Shown piece by piece: positions 52,264 to 60,342 of a stretch of 64,000 nt of DNA. The notes under the pieces were generated by a model. That model did not search any database. It saw nothing but the letters and a program-made list of their open reading frames with translations, and was not told the origin of the DNA. This DNA comes from Clostridium rectalis (GTDB taxonomy: Bacteria; Bacillota; Clostridia; Clostridiales; Clostridiaceae), in NCBI RefSeq assembly GCF_900626095.1, contig NZ_UYZZ01000009.1, positions 82,103 through 146,102 of the forward strand, read 5' to 3'. Every line of letters begins with the position of its first letter. Position 1 is the stretch's first letter. Both the position numbers and the translations under genes were made by a program.

Positions 52264-52887
52264 ATGAAAAATAATACAGTATGCGAGAAAACAATTAAGG
52301 ATGCAATTGTAAGTTATATGAATCCATATCATGTAAAATATATAAAAGAATATCCATATAATTCAATTTATAAATTATTCCAATCGTTAGATAGTCTTGA
52401 AGAAGAAAAGCTATATGAAATTATGGGGATAGCAGGGAGTTTTTATATAAAAGGAATAAATAAAACGTTATTTAATGATAAAGATAAATTATTCACTCAA
52501 GTAAAATCTAAATGTATAGAAATAGCTAAAACAACTTCAGAATTAGTTGCAATTAATGCTTTTGTAAGCGTTGTTGCAAATGGTTTGCTATGTGTAGGAA
52601 ATCCATTAAATGTAAATGAGAAAATAATTGAGAATAAAAATATGTTGGAAAATATGAAATACAATGAAAAAGAAATAATTGGAAAAGTTAAACAAACTAA
52701 TGGAAATAAAACAATAAGTGATGATAATATAAAACATGTATATAATATGTTTCAAGAATCAATAGATAAAATGAAAATCAACCAAGAAAAAAACTTAGAT
52801 TTATATAACTATTTTTGCAATAATGTAATAAAAGATTTACTAAATGAAAATTATTTACAAACAAAAAAAGAATTACAAGATGATTAG
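52264..52887 (+). CDS. Hypothetical protein, 207 residues
   Basis: AAAGGAGG precedes ATG 52264. A helical protein with VAINAFVSVVANGLLCVGNP and a charged tail. No family is recognised. It lies between the nuclease-like and Fic genes. Confidence 0.55.
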   Translation: MKNNTVCEKTIKDAIVSYMNPYHVKYIKEYPYNSIYKLFQSLDSLEEEKLYEIMGIAGSFYIKGINKTLFNDKDKLFTQVKSKCIEIAKTTSELVAINAFVSVVANGLLCVGNPLNVNEKIIENKNMLENMKYNEKEIIGKVKQTNGNKTISDDNIKHVYNMFQESIDKMKINQEKNLDLYNYFCNNVIKDLLNENYLQTKKELQDD

Positions 52888-52939
52888 TTTATTATAGATT
52901 AGCAAATAAAAAGTTGTTTTAAAATAAAGAGGTGATATA

Positions 52940-53629
52940 ATGCTATTTACAAGAACAAAACAATATTTAGATATAATTCCACCTATAGATATTAAAAAAC
53001 TCATATTTATAGCTAAAAAAACACTTCCAGATGTTATTTTTAATATGGGAAGTTTAGAGGGAAACCCTTTCACATATCCTGAAGTTCAGACATTATTAGA
53101 TGGAATAACTGTAGGTGGTCATAGAGTGTCAGATGAACAACAAATTTATGACTTAAAAAATAGTTGGGAGTATTTATTTGAATTGGTTCAAAAGGATGAA
53201 TTTCAACTTAGCCAAGAAATATTTAATAATATAAATAATAAAGTAGCAATTAATGAAGCATTAGTAAGTGGAAAATTTAGAGATGGTCAAGTAAGAATAG
53301 GTGGAACTGATTATATTCCTCCACAAGCAGAAGACTTAAATTCTGTATTTTTAAATGAGCTACCTGAAATTATAGATAGATGTAAAAGTAAAACTGAGTT
53401 AGCTTTTGAGATATTCTTATTTGTAGCTTTAAATCAATTCTATTATGATGGTAATAAAAGAACAGGCAGGCTACTAGCAAATGGGATTTTACTATCTAAT
53501 GGTCAAGGGGTTTTGAATATAAAAGCAAAAAATAAGCTGGAATTCAATACATTAATGGTTGAATTCTATAATACACAAAAGGCTGATAGTATTTGTGATT
53601 TTTTATATAATAAATGCTTAGAGAGATAA
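52940..53629 (+). CDS. Fic-family protein with altered active site
   Basis: 229 residues. The Fic loop reads NQFYYDGNKRTGRLL (Asn165 to Arg174 and beyond). Canonical enzymes have HPFxDGNGR, so the catalytic His is Asn here, and the GNKR is Doc-like. A GSLEGNPFTYPEVQTLLDG segment near the N-terminus resembles the usual 'S-x-x-x-E-G-N' entry. With the His gone, ordinary AMP transfer is doubtful. Confidence 0.75.
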   Translation: MLFTRTKQYLDIIPPIDIKKLIFIAKKTLPDVIFNMGSLEGNPFTYPEVQTLLDGITVGGHRVSDEQQIYDLKNSWEYLFELVQKDEFQLSQEIFNNINNKVAINEALVSGKFRDGQVRIGGTDYIPPQAEDLNSVFLNELPEIIDRCKSKTELAFEIFLFVALNQFYYDGNKRTGRLLANGILLSNGQGVLNIKAKNKLEFNTLMVEFYNTQKADSICDFLYNKCLER

Positions 53630-53687
53630 TGAGAGAAATTAAAATGATAGAAGAAGGTGAAAACTTATCAATAACGATGAATTATTA

Positions 53688-54263
53688 ATGATATTAGATA
53701 AATTAAGTTTTAAAACTACTTTAGGTAAAAGTCTAAAAAATACTTTAAGAAAATTTAAGAAAAATGAATTAATAAATGATTTAGAAAACTATATAGATTT
53801 TCTAAATGATAATGTAGATTTATTACAAAATTATAATTATAGAATTAAATCTTTACAATCAATATTATTAAAATATGATAAATACTATCCTAGCAAAGAA
53901 GTTTATGGTTGTTTTAATGATATACTAGGAATAAGAGTTATAGTAGATAGTTATAACAATATTAATCTTGATTCAGAGCTAGTAAGGTGTGTAGATATGA
54001 CAAAAGGAAAATCTAATGATGATGGATATAGAGGATATCACATTTATTATAGAAGAAGCAATTATCATTATCCAATAGAAATACAATTTTTTACCAATAA
54101 GGATTTTAAATTCAATATTTGGCTACACACATATGTATATAAGTATAAAGATAATGATATTGGAGTAAAATTAAGAAAAATGTATGATTCAGATAAAATA
54201 AATGATAAAAAAGATTTTGAGAGGTGTTTAGAATATGTGCTATTTAATAGTAAAAGATTTTAA
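53688..54263 (+). CDS. RelA/SpoT-fold nucleotidyltransferase (small alarmone-synthetase-like)
   Basis: 191 residues. YRIKSLQSILLKYDKYYPSK and FNDILGIRVIV are the start of the RelA/SpoT synthetase fold. DDGYRGYHIYYRR and YPIEIQFFTNKDFKFNIWLH follow. Relatives make (p)ppGpp-type alarmones or, in toxSAS systems, act as toxins. It overlaps a small DUF6718-type gene by 29 bases, which could be a partner. Confidence 0.65.
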   Translation: MILDKLSFKTTLGKSLKNTLRKFKKNELINDLENYIDFLNDNVDLLQNYNYRIKSLQSILLKYDKYYPSKEVYGCFNDILGIRVIVDSYNNINLDSELVRCVDMTKGKSNDDGYRGYHIYYRRSNYHYPIEIQFFTNKDFKFNIWLHTYVYKYKDNDIGVKLRKMYDSDKINDKKDFERCLEYVLFNSKRF

Positions 54264-54459
54264 TAAAAAAGGGTCTTTAGCACTTGAATTAAATAATGGC
54301 AAAGAAGTGGCAGGATTATCAAAATTTCTTACTGCAAGACTAAAAAATACTTCAAAACAAGTAGTTACCATCAGTGATTTGGAAACTTGGGAAGAATATG
54401 CTCCGTTTAATATTGTAAATAATGCAAGTGAATTTATTGATAAAGCTGAAAAAATGTAA
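54235..54459 (+). CDS. DUF6718-type small protein
   Basis: 74 residues starting MCYLIVKDFNKKGSLAL, with TISDLETWEEYAPFNIV in the second half. This resembles the DUF6718 family as I remember it (MC-LI-K-F start and a Y/EYAP- segment). The start lies inside the preceding gene, behind GAGAGGTG, so translation is coupled. Candidate antitoxin or regulator. Confidence 0.5.
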   Translation: MCYLIVKDFNKKGSLALELNNGKEVAGLSKFLTARLKNTSKQVVTISDLETWEEYAPFNIVNNASEFIDKAEKM

Positions 54460-54541
54460 GAAGTGAAAATTATTTTAAAAGTAAGAAAGGAAATAGAATT
54501 AATATAAATTCACGATTTTATTTTAAACTGGGGGGGAGAAC

Positions 54542-55831
54542 ATGAAAGAATATGAAGTGAGTACAATCTCAGAATATCTCGATGTAATTCGTGATAATAA
54601 TTTCGAGTCTTATATATTTAGGGGGCAAAATGAACCATATTATGGAATAGAAGCTAGTGGATTTAGACCTTATAAAGGAGGATGGGATTCTGATACTTTT
54701 TATGATTTCAATAGTATTCAAAAAGACTATTATGATAAAATCATTAGTCGTATATCTGAAGATGAAAAAAAGCATTTTACTTCTTTTTGTCAGCATCATC
54801 AATTACCAACTAATTTAGTGGATTTTACACATTCTCCGTTAATATCTCTATTTTTTGCTTGTTATGGAAAGGGTGAACAACCTTATTATTTAAGTGATTT
54901 ACTTAATAATCCAAGTAAACAGCAAATAGAAGATTTGAAGAATGATAAATCTCTACAAGATACATTAATATACAATTTATGTAATAATATTTCAAAGAAA
55001 TATTTTAGTAACACTGCTGAAGTATATTTAATAAATAAAAACAGGCTTGTTGATATTAGTGACATCGTTATTGAAATTAAGGGGGGTAATTTTTTTGAAG
55101 TATTAACAAAAGATTTGGATATTCAAAATGAAATTTACAAAAGAATACTTAATACTTTTTATAATAATTCAGACGAGGTTGAATCTTGGGTTTTAAATTT
55201 GGTGGGAAATTATGAATACAATAATGTAAATCTTAATGGAATTAAAGGACTATTAGATAGTGATAGCGATAATAAATTTTTAGAATTAAGAAAATTATTA
55301 AAAAATAGCAAAAAGAAATTAATAGATATGTATTATTTTTTGAAGAAAAATTTACATGATGAAGATATAATTTCCTCTAAATTTTATGAGTTTGAGGATT
55401 ATATGATTTTTGGGGATGAAGATTATTCAAAAGAAGATTTTATTATTGTAGGGGCTAAAATATATTTAGCATTATTTATAAATCTTTTGAAAATATTTAA
55501 ATTTTACAAAGACAGATGTTATATAAACTTAGATATATATTTTATATATCAGCCACCCAATTTATTTGATAGAATATCCAATCAAAAAGGATTGTTTATA
55601 TATCAAGGTTATATGTATTATAAAGAAGATTGCTATGGATACCATTATTTAAATTATCAAAATATACTACCTGATGTAACAATTAAAATTAATAATTATG
55701 AAAAGATATTAAGTGAATTAGATTGCTTGGGGATAAATTTGGAAATGGTTTATAGTGATTTTGATAGTATTGCAAAATCTGTGAGACATAAACATGAGGT
55801 GGAAATTAGAAAAAATAAAAGTGGCAAATAA
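54542..55831 (+). CDS. FRG-domain protein
   Basis: 429 residues. The N-terminal FRG domain reads YIFRGQNEPYYGIEASGFRP, then HFTSFCQHHQLPTNLVDFTH and PLISLFFACYG. FRG domains are widespread in mobile elements and some anti-phage systems, with unknown chemistry (possibly ADP-ribosylation-like). The rest is helical and unrecognised. A run of seven G lies in its ribosome-binding region. Confidence 0.75.
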   Translation: MKEYEVSTISEYLDVIRDNNFESYIFRGQNEPYYGIEASGFRPYKGGWDSDTFYDFNSIQKDYYDKIISRISEDEKKHFTSFCQHHQLPTNLVDFTHSPLISLFFACYGKGEQPYYLSDLLNNPSKQQIEDLKNDKSLQDTLIYNLCNNISKKYFSNTAEVYLINKNRLVDISDIVIEIKGGNFFEVLTKDLDIQNEIYKRILNTFYNNSDEVESWVLNLVGNYEYNNVNLNGIKGLLDSDSDNKFLELRKLLKNSKKKLIDMYYFLKKNLHDEDIISSKFYEFEDYMIFGDEDYSKEDFIIVGAKIYLALFINLLKIFKFYKDRCYINLDIYFIYQPPNLFDRISNQKGLFIYQGYMYYKEDCYGYHYLNYQNILPDVTIKINNYEKILSELDCLGINLEMVYSDFDSIAKSVRHKHEVEIRKNKSGK

Positions 55832-55841
55832 AGGAGTAATA

Positions 55842-56129
55842 ATGAGCTTTACAAGTAATATTTATAAAATGGAACATTCAAATGTAACAAACCTAACACC
55901 AATAACGATATATAAAAGTGATGGAGAGATTAATAAGTTTATTAAAACTATTAATAAACTGAATTTAGATATAAATAATTTCTACAAAGTTGAAGGAAAG
56001 TTATATAAATATTGTTATTTAAAAGGTACTGTATTAGTAGAAATATATGATATAAATGAAGATTATTTTATTAATTTTAAAGTTAAAGAGCAAATTGAAC
56101 AAAGAGAAAAAATTCATCAAAGATGTATT
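55842..56129 (+). pseudogene. Hypothetical gene truncated by an IS left end
   Basis: AAAGGAG precedes ATG 55842 (MSFTSNIYKMEHSNV). About 96 native residues end where the frame enters IS left-end DNA and closes with SPRTLVTSVMS at 56171. No family is recognised. Confidence 0.5.
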
Positions 56130-56193
56130 GAAGAATCGCCACGCACTCTCGTGACTTCAGTCATGAGTTAGTGGCGACATATGTTAATATAAA
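56130..56193 (+). mobile_element. Solitary left end of the 31464-type element
   Basis: Identical palindrome TCGCCAC...GTGGCGA and following CATATGTTAATATAAA. No right end or genes follow, so it is a deletion remnant. Confidence 0.75.
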
Positions 56194-56215
56194 GCTTTAA
56201 AAGGTGGTACTAAAA

Positions 56216-56383
56216 ATGCTTGAAGAAAGATATTTTAAAACAGGAGCTATTATAATATTTTGCGATGAAGAATTTGAGGTATTGGACAACTATGGTAGTT
56301 CTGGTAAGGTTAAAGAAAATAGTCCTAATGGCACTATAATTAGTAATTTTTATTGGAATTATGCTGAGCAAGATGCGAACTAA
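56216..56383 (+). CDS. Hypothetical protein, 55 residues
   Basis: AAAGGTGG precedes ATG 56216. MLEERYFKTGAIIIFCDEEF and an SH3-like VKENSPNGTIISNFYW. No family is recognised. Confidence 0.45.
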   Translation: MLEERYFKTGAIIIFCDEEFEVLDNYGSSGKVKENSPNGTIISNFYWNYAEQDAN

Positions 56384-56480
56384 AAAAGTAATTAATATAA
56401 AAAGTTACTTTTGTCCATATTATTACAAGGAAATTTTGTAATAACCCTTGTAATTTTTTCTAATATATGTTATTATATAA

Positions 56481-56499
56481 ATATAAAATAATTTAATAA
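56481..56499 (+). promoter_or_regulatory. Dispersed operator-like motif before the recombinase
   Basis: ATATAAAATAATTTAATAA, 24 bases before the recombinase start and just upstream of its ribosome-binding site. Confidence 0.5.
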
Positions 56500-56522
56500 A
56501 AATTACAAGGGGTTGTTTTTAA

Positions 56523-57434
56523 ATGAATGAATTACCTAAAAGAGTAGAAGACTTCTTAAATTATTTAAAAGTCATAAAAAATAAAAGTCAAAATACAATA
56601 GATGGATATGAAGTAGATTTAAGAATGTTTTTTAGATTTTATAAGATAGATAAAGGTTTAGTATCTAAAGATATAAAGTTTTCGAGTGTAGATATATCAG
56701 ATATTACAGATAATCATATTAAATCTATTATATTACAGGATTTATATAATTTTATGTATTTTTTACAGAATGAAAGACATAATAGCGAAAAATCAAGAGG
56801 TAGAAAAATAGCTAGTTTAAAATCATTCTTTAATTATTTAGAAACCAAAGCAAATTTAATTAAAGAGAATCCAACAAAGGAATTAGAAACTCCAGATATA
56901 AAAAGAAGAGAACCTGTATATTTAACCTTAGAAGAATGTAGTAAATTATTAAATGCAATACAAGATGGAAGTATTAACAGTAAGAGAAATTATTGTATGA
57001 TAATTATCATGCTTAACCATGGACTTAGAGTAAGTGAATTATTAAATTTAAAAGTAGAAGATATAAACAATGAAAAAATAAGAGTAATAGGTAAAGGTAG
57101 TAAGATAAGATTTATGTATCTAAATAATACTACCAGAGAAGCCATAAGAAGTTACTTTTGTTTTGAAGATATAAAGAGTGGTAAGATGTTTAATATTACT
57201 AAAGAACAGGTTAATAACGTAATTAAAGGCTATTCTAAGAAAGCCAAAATAAATAAACATGTAACAGCCCATACTTTAAGGCATACATCAGCAACAATAA
57301 ATTTAAAACAAACAAAAGATTTGAGATATGTTCAGGAATTTTTAGGTCATAGTAATTTATCTACTACTCAAATATATGTTCATGTGTTAGATGAAGATAA
57401 AAAGAAGTATGCAAATAAAGTTCAAATAAGATAA
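56523..57434 (+). CDS. Tyrosine recombinase (Xer/phage integrase type)
   Basis: 303 residues with an N-terminal SAM-like domain (VEDFLNYLKVIKNKSQNTID). All catalytic residues are present: Arg169 (GLRVSEL), Lys191 (GKGSK), His250 and Arg253 (HTLRH), His276 (LGHSN) and Tyr285 (IYVH). It could resolve plasmid multimers or integrate/excise the element. No att core is recognised. It is a good contrast to the inactive MrpR-like relative. Confidence 0.88.
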   Translation: MNELPKRVEDFLNYLKVIKNKSQNTIDGYEVDLRMFFRFYKIDKGLVSKDIKFSSVDISDITDNHIKSIILQDLYNFMYFLQNERHNSEKSRGRKIASLKSFFNYLETKANLIKENPTKELETPDIKRREPVYLTLEECSKLLNAIQDGSINSKRNYCMIIIMLNHGLRVSELLNLKVEDINNEKIRVIGKGSKIRFMYLNNTTREAIRSYFCFEDIKSGKMFNITKEQVNNVIKGYSKKAKINKHVTAHTLRHTSATINLKQTKDLRYVQEFLGHSNLSTTQIYVHVLDEDKKKYANKVQIR

Positions 57435-57480
57435 GCAATTACAATAAACGAAAGATAAGCATTTATTTTCTTGTTAGTTA

Positions 57481-57498
57481 ATATAAAACAATTTGACA
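57481..57498 (+). promoter_or_regulatory. Dispersed operator-like motif
   Basis: ATATAAAACAATTTGACA, with a second variant near 57567. Between here and 57708 there is only a short open stretch without a convincing start. Confidence 0.45.
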
Positions 57499-57707
57499 AA
57501 TTAGTAATAAAATGATACTATAAGATTATAGGAAATATTTACTATAAAATAATACTTTTAAAGCAATATAAAATAATCTAATAAATATCAAATAAATTAT
57601 GAAAGGCTATACGTAGATTTGGATGTAAATTCATGGTATGATTTAAAAATGAAAGATAAAGTTAAATTAGAAAAATAGTTTAATTATGAATATAGGAGAG
57701 TTTCTTT

Positions 57708-57866
57708 ATGGCTAAAATAAAAAAAATTATAGTGAACTATCCAGAAGACCCTAAAGTAATGGAAGAACTGCAAGATAGAGCTATGGGCATATTAGCCAGA
57801 GCCTTAGTTAAAAAACTTCCTACGGAGGATATAGAAGAAATTATAAAAGAGTTAGAAGAGAGGTAG
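57708..57866 (+). CDS. Small helical protein, 52 residues
   Basis: GGAGAG precedes the ATG. MAKIKKIIVNYPEDPKVME, then a helix and a charged end (IKELEER). It is a paralogue of the next, broken gene. Confidence 0.5.
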   Translation: MAKIKKIIVNYPEDPKVMEELQDRAMGILARALVKKLPTEDIEEIIKELEER

Positions 57867-57874
57867 CAAAATTC

Positions 57875-58051
57875 ATGGTAAGAGGTGCAGAAATTAAAAA
57901 AGTAACTATTAAAATCCCAGAAGATATAGAAAGAGAAGAAGTGGAAAGAAGTGCATGTAAAGCTTATGCAAAAATTTTATCTGAGATGTATCCCTCATAA
58001 GTTATAGAGAAAATAATAGAAAGATTAGAATCAGGAGATATAGAATTATAA
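57875..58051 (+). pseudogene. Paralogue of the preceding gene with an internal stop
   Basis: ATG 57875 opens MVRGAEIKKVTIKIPEDIE and stops at TAA 57998. The same frame continues VIEKIIERLESGDIEL to a second TAA, matching the end of the preceding gene's product. A single nonsense change explains it. Confidence 0.5.
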
Positions 58052-58144
58052 ATAAAGAGCTTAAGTTTGATGTAATAATAAAATATTTTTATACTATAAA
58101 ATTTAAAGAGAAAATATTAAGAGAAAGAGAAGGATAGAAGTTGA

Positions 58145-59443
58145 ATGGAAAAGATAAAATTTAATACATTAGAAAGTATAATCAATAATAATTCCTGTGC
58201 ATTTTTATATGGAAATGGTTTAAGTATAAATTTTGATAGAAGTTTTGGTACAATTTTTAATCGCTTGTATGAAGCACATAAGATTTTGATTAGAAATGGA
58301 GTATTTAAAACAAAATTTAATAGTAGATTTAGAAAAAAGAATATGACTAATTATAATGAGGTATTACAATATATTAAATATAGCAAAGAAGATGAAATAT
58401 TAAAAATTTTTAAAGATGCTTTAATATTTGCTCAATCTATTATAGAAAATAACAAACTAATTGAAGCTTTAGAAAATAGCAAACAATTAGTAACTACAAC
58501 ATTTGGTATTGGACAATTAGATTTAGTTAAACAAATTTGTGATTCAGGCAAAAGGGGAGTGCAATGTGTAAATATAGAATATTGGACAATCCTTATACAC
58601 TTTTATTTTTTAATTAAAAAGCTGAATTTGGATAAAGACATATATGACTTTCCTGATAATAATATTTTTATTACATTGGTGCATATTGGAGATAAAAGCA
58701 CAATTACATTGCTAAATAGTGAAGACATTAAAGAAAAACTATTAGAGAGTACATTATTTAATGGCTTTAATATATATTATAGACTATTATTTTGTATAGC
58801 TATTTTTGATAATGGTAAGGCAATTAATTATAACAAATTGGAAAATAGTAAAAATATTCATTTAAATAAATTGCAAACATCCTTAAATAAATTTAATGCA
58901 ATTTTAACTTTAAATTATGATAGAATTTTAGAACTAATTTTAGATAAACAAATTCATCACTTACATGGAAAATTTGTATTAAATAAAGAGGAAGTAGTAG
59001 CAAATCAAGTTCTAGGTTTAAAATATAATAATAATTATATAAGTTTTTCAGATATTTTAATTGGAGATTACTTTTATAACAAGATTCAAAAGAGCATGGT
59101 AAACACACTAGCAGGTAAAGATTATGTAAATAAAAAAACACAATATCCTTCAAAAATTATTGGTGAAATAATACATGAAAAATATATAAATACATTTTTA
59201 ATAATGGGGATGTCTATCCAGAATGACCAACATATTATAAGATTAATAATGTCAGAATTATATTTTAATAAAGCAAATAATCCTAAGATAATTTATGGTT
59301 ACTACGAAGAGAAAGATATGGAAGAGTTTAATAAGATATTCTACGAAGTAATTAATTTTAGTGAGGAATTAAATAGATATGCACAAAATATAGATGTAAA
59401 GTATATAGATATTAAACCAATTATAAGTATGTATAAAAAATAA
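58145..59443 (+). CDS. SIR2-like (DUF4917-type) protein
   Basis: 432 residues. CAFLYGNGLSINFD near the N-terminus is a Rossmann-type nucleotide-binding loop. TLNYDRILELIL with HHLHGKF and FLIMGMSIQNDQHI later give the SIR2-like pattern. SIR2-like proteins of mobile elements often deplete NAD+ in abortive defence. No Thoeris or other partner gene is adjacent. A weak GAAGGA site. Confidence 0.65.
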   Translation: MEKIKFNTLESIINNNSCAFLYGNGLSINFDRSFGTIFNRLYEAHKILIRNGVFKTKFNSRFRKKNMTNYNEVLQYIKYSKEDEILKIFKDALIFAQSIIENNKLIEALENSKQLVTTTFGIGQLDLVKQICDSGKRGVQCVNIEYWTILIHFYFLIKKLNLDKDIYDFPDNNIFITLVHIGDKSTITLLNSEDIKEKLLESTLFNGFNIYYRLLFCIAIFDNGKAINYNKLENSKNIHLNKLQTSLNKFNAILTLNYDRILELILDKQIHHLHGKFVLNKEEVVANQVLGLKYNNNYISFSDILIGDYFYNKIQKSMVNTLAGKDYVNKKTQYPSKIIGEIIHEKYINTFLIMGMSIQNDQHIIRLIMSELYFNKANNPKIIYGYYEEKDMEEFNKIFYEVINFSEELNRYAQNIDVKYIDIKPIISMYKK

Positions 59444-59557
59444 TTAAGCTTTTATATAATGTAAAAAAGATATTTTACTTCATATTTTCAATTAATAGTT
59501 CATAAATTCATTTTATGTATATTATAATTATATATAAGATGAAAGAAGGTGTATTTA

Positions 59558-59847
59558 ATGCAGGAAAATAAGAAAGAAATATTAAATACTATGATTGATT
59601 TTAAAATATCTTCAAGGCGTTTTCCGTCTGCAAAAGAACTTGGGAAATATGGATATGATGAATTAATGTTTATAGATATGTTTGGAGGATATGGTAAAGC
59701 TTTGTTATTAGCAGAAACAAGAAAAGAACAGATAATATTAGAACAAGCTGGAACGAATGTCCTACTTGTGGAAATTCAATAGGATACTATCCAAAAGATA
59801 ATGAATTTAGATGTTCAAAATGCAACCAAAGAATATTATGGAAATAA
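59558..59847 (+). pseudogene. Zinc-ribbon protein gene with a frameshift
   Basis: ATG 59558 behind AAGGTG encodes QENKKEILNTMIDFKISS up to EQIILEQA. After about 59745 the sense continues in another frame as WNECPTCGNSIGY and FRCSKCNQRILWK, a CxxC...CxxC zinc ribbon. The original frame instead ends TNVLLVEIQ. A one-base change would restore a protein of about 95 residues. Confidence 0.55.
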
Positions 59848-59910
59848 GTTGTAGCATATAAAATATTCGTTTTATCGTAACATAAAACAATTAAAAAAGG
59901 AGCGATACAG

Positions 59911-60285
59911 ATATTTAAATGGTTTAAAGAAAAACAAAAAGAAAGATACGAAAATAAAATTAAATATATGATAAATTATAATGAATACATGATAAACAAA
60001 TATAAAAATATGCCTAAAATAATCAAAGATATAGTGGAAAAATATGAAGAAGAAAGTTGTATTTGTATGTGTTATCGAGAAGAATTTTTAAGTAAAATTC
60101 ATGTAAAATATAATGTTGATATTAATTTAATAAAAGAGTTAATAGAATCAGATACAATTGCAATAGAAGAAAATAAAAAAGCAGATATTAGAACAAAAGA
60201 ATTAGAACAAGAAAAAGAAACTAGAGAAAAAATAGATTTGTATAAAAGAGCTATATTAGAATTAAAACAAGATGATAAAATCTAA
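59911..60285 (+). CDS. Hypothetical helical protein with apparent ATA start
   Basis: AAGGAG lies eight bases before ATA 59911. The frame (M)FKWFKEKQKERYENKIKY runs on without break into the ATG at 59968, which has no ribosome-binding site. Very charged and probably a coiled coil at the end. No family is recognised. Confidence 0.5.
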   Translation: MFKWFKEKQKERYENKIKYMINYNEYMINKYKNMPKIIKDIVEKYEEESCICMCYREEFLSKIHVKYNVDINLIKELIESDTIAIEENKKADIRTKELEQEKETREKIDLYKRAILELKQDDKI

Positions 60286-60301
60286 AAATAATAGCTCACT
60301 A

Positions 60302-60320
60302 ATATAAAATAATTTAATAA
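60302..60320 (+). promoter_or_regulatory. Dispersed operator-like motif before the RNA-repair pair
   Basis: ATATAAAATAATTTAATAA, 23 bases before the RNA ligase start. Confidence 0.5.
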
Positions 60321-60342
60321 AACAAAAAGAGGGGCGTTGTTT

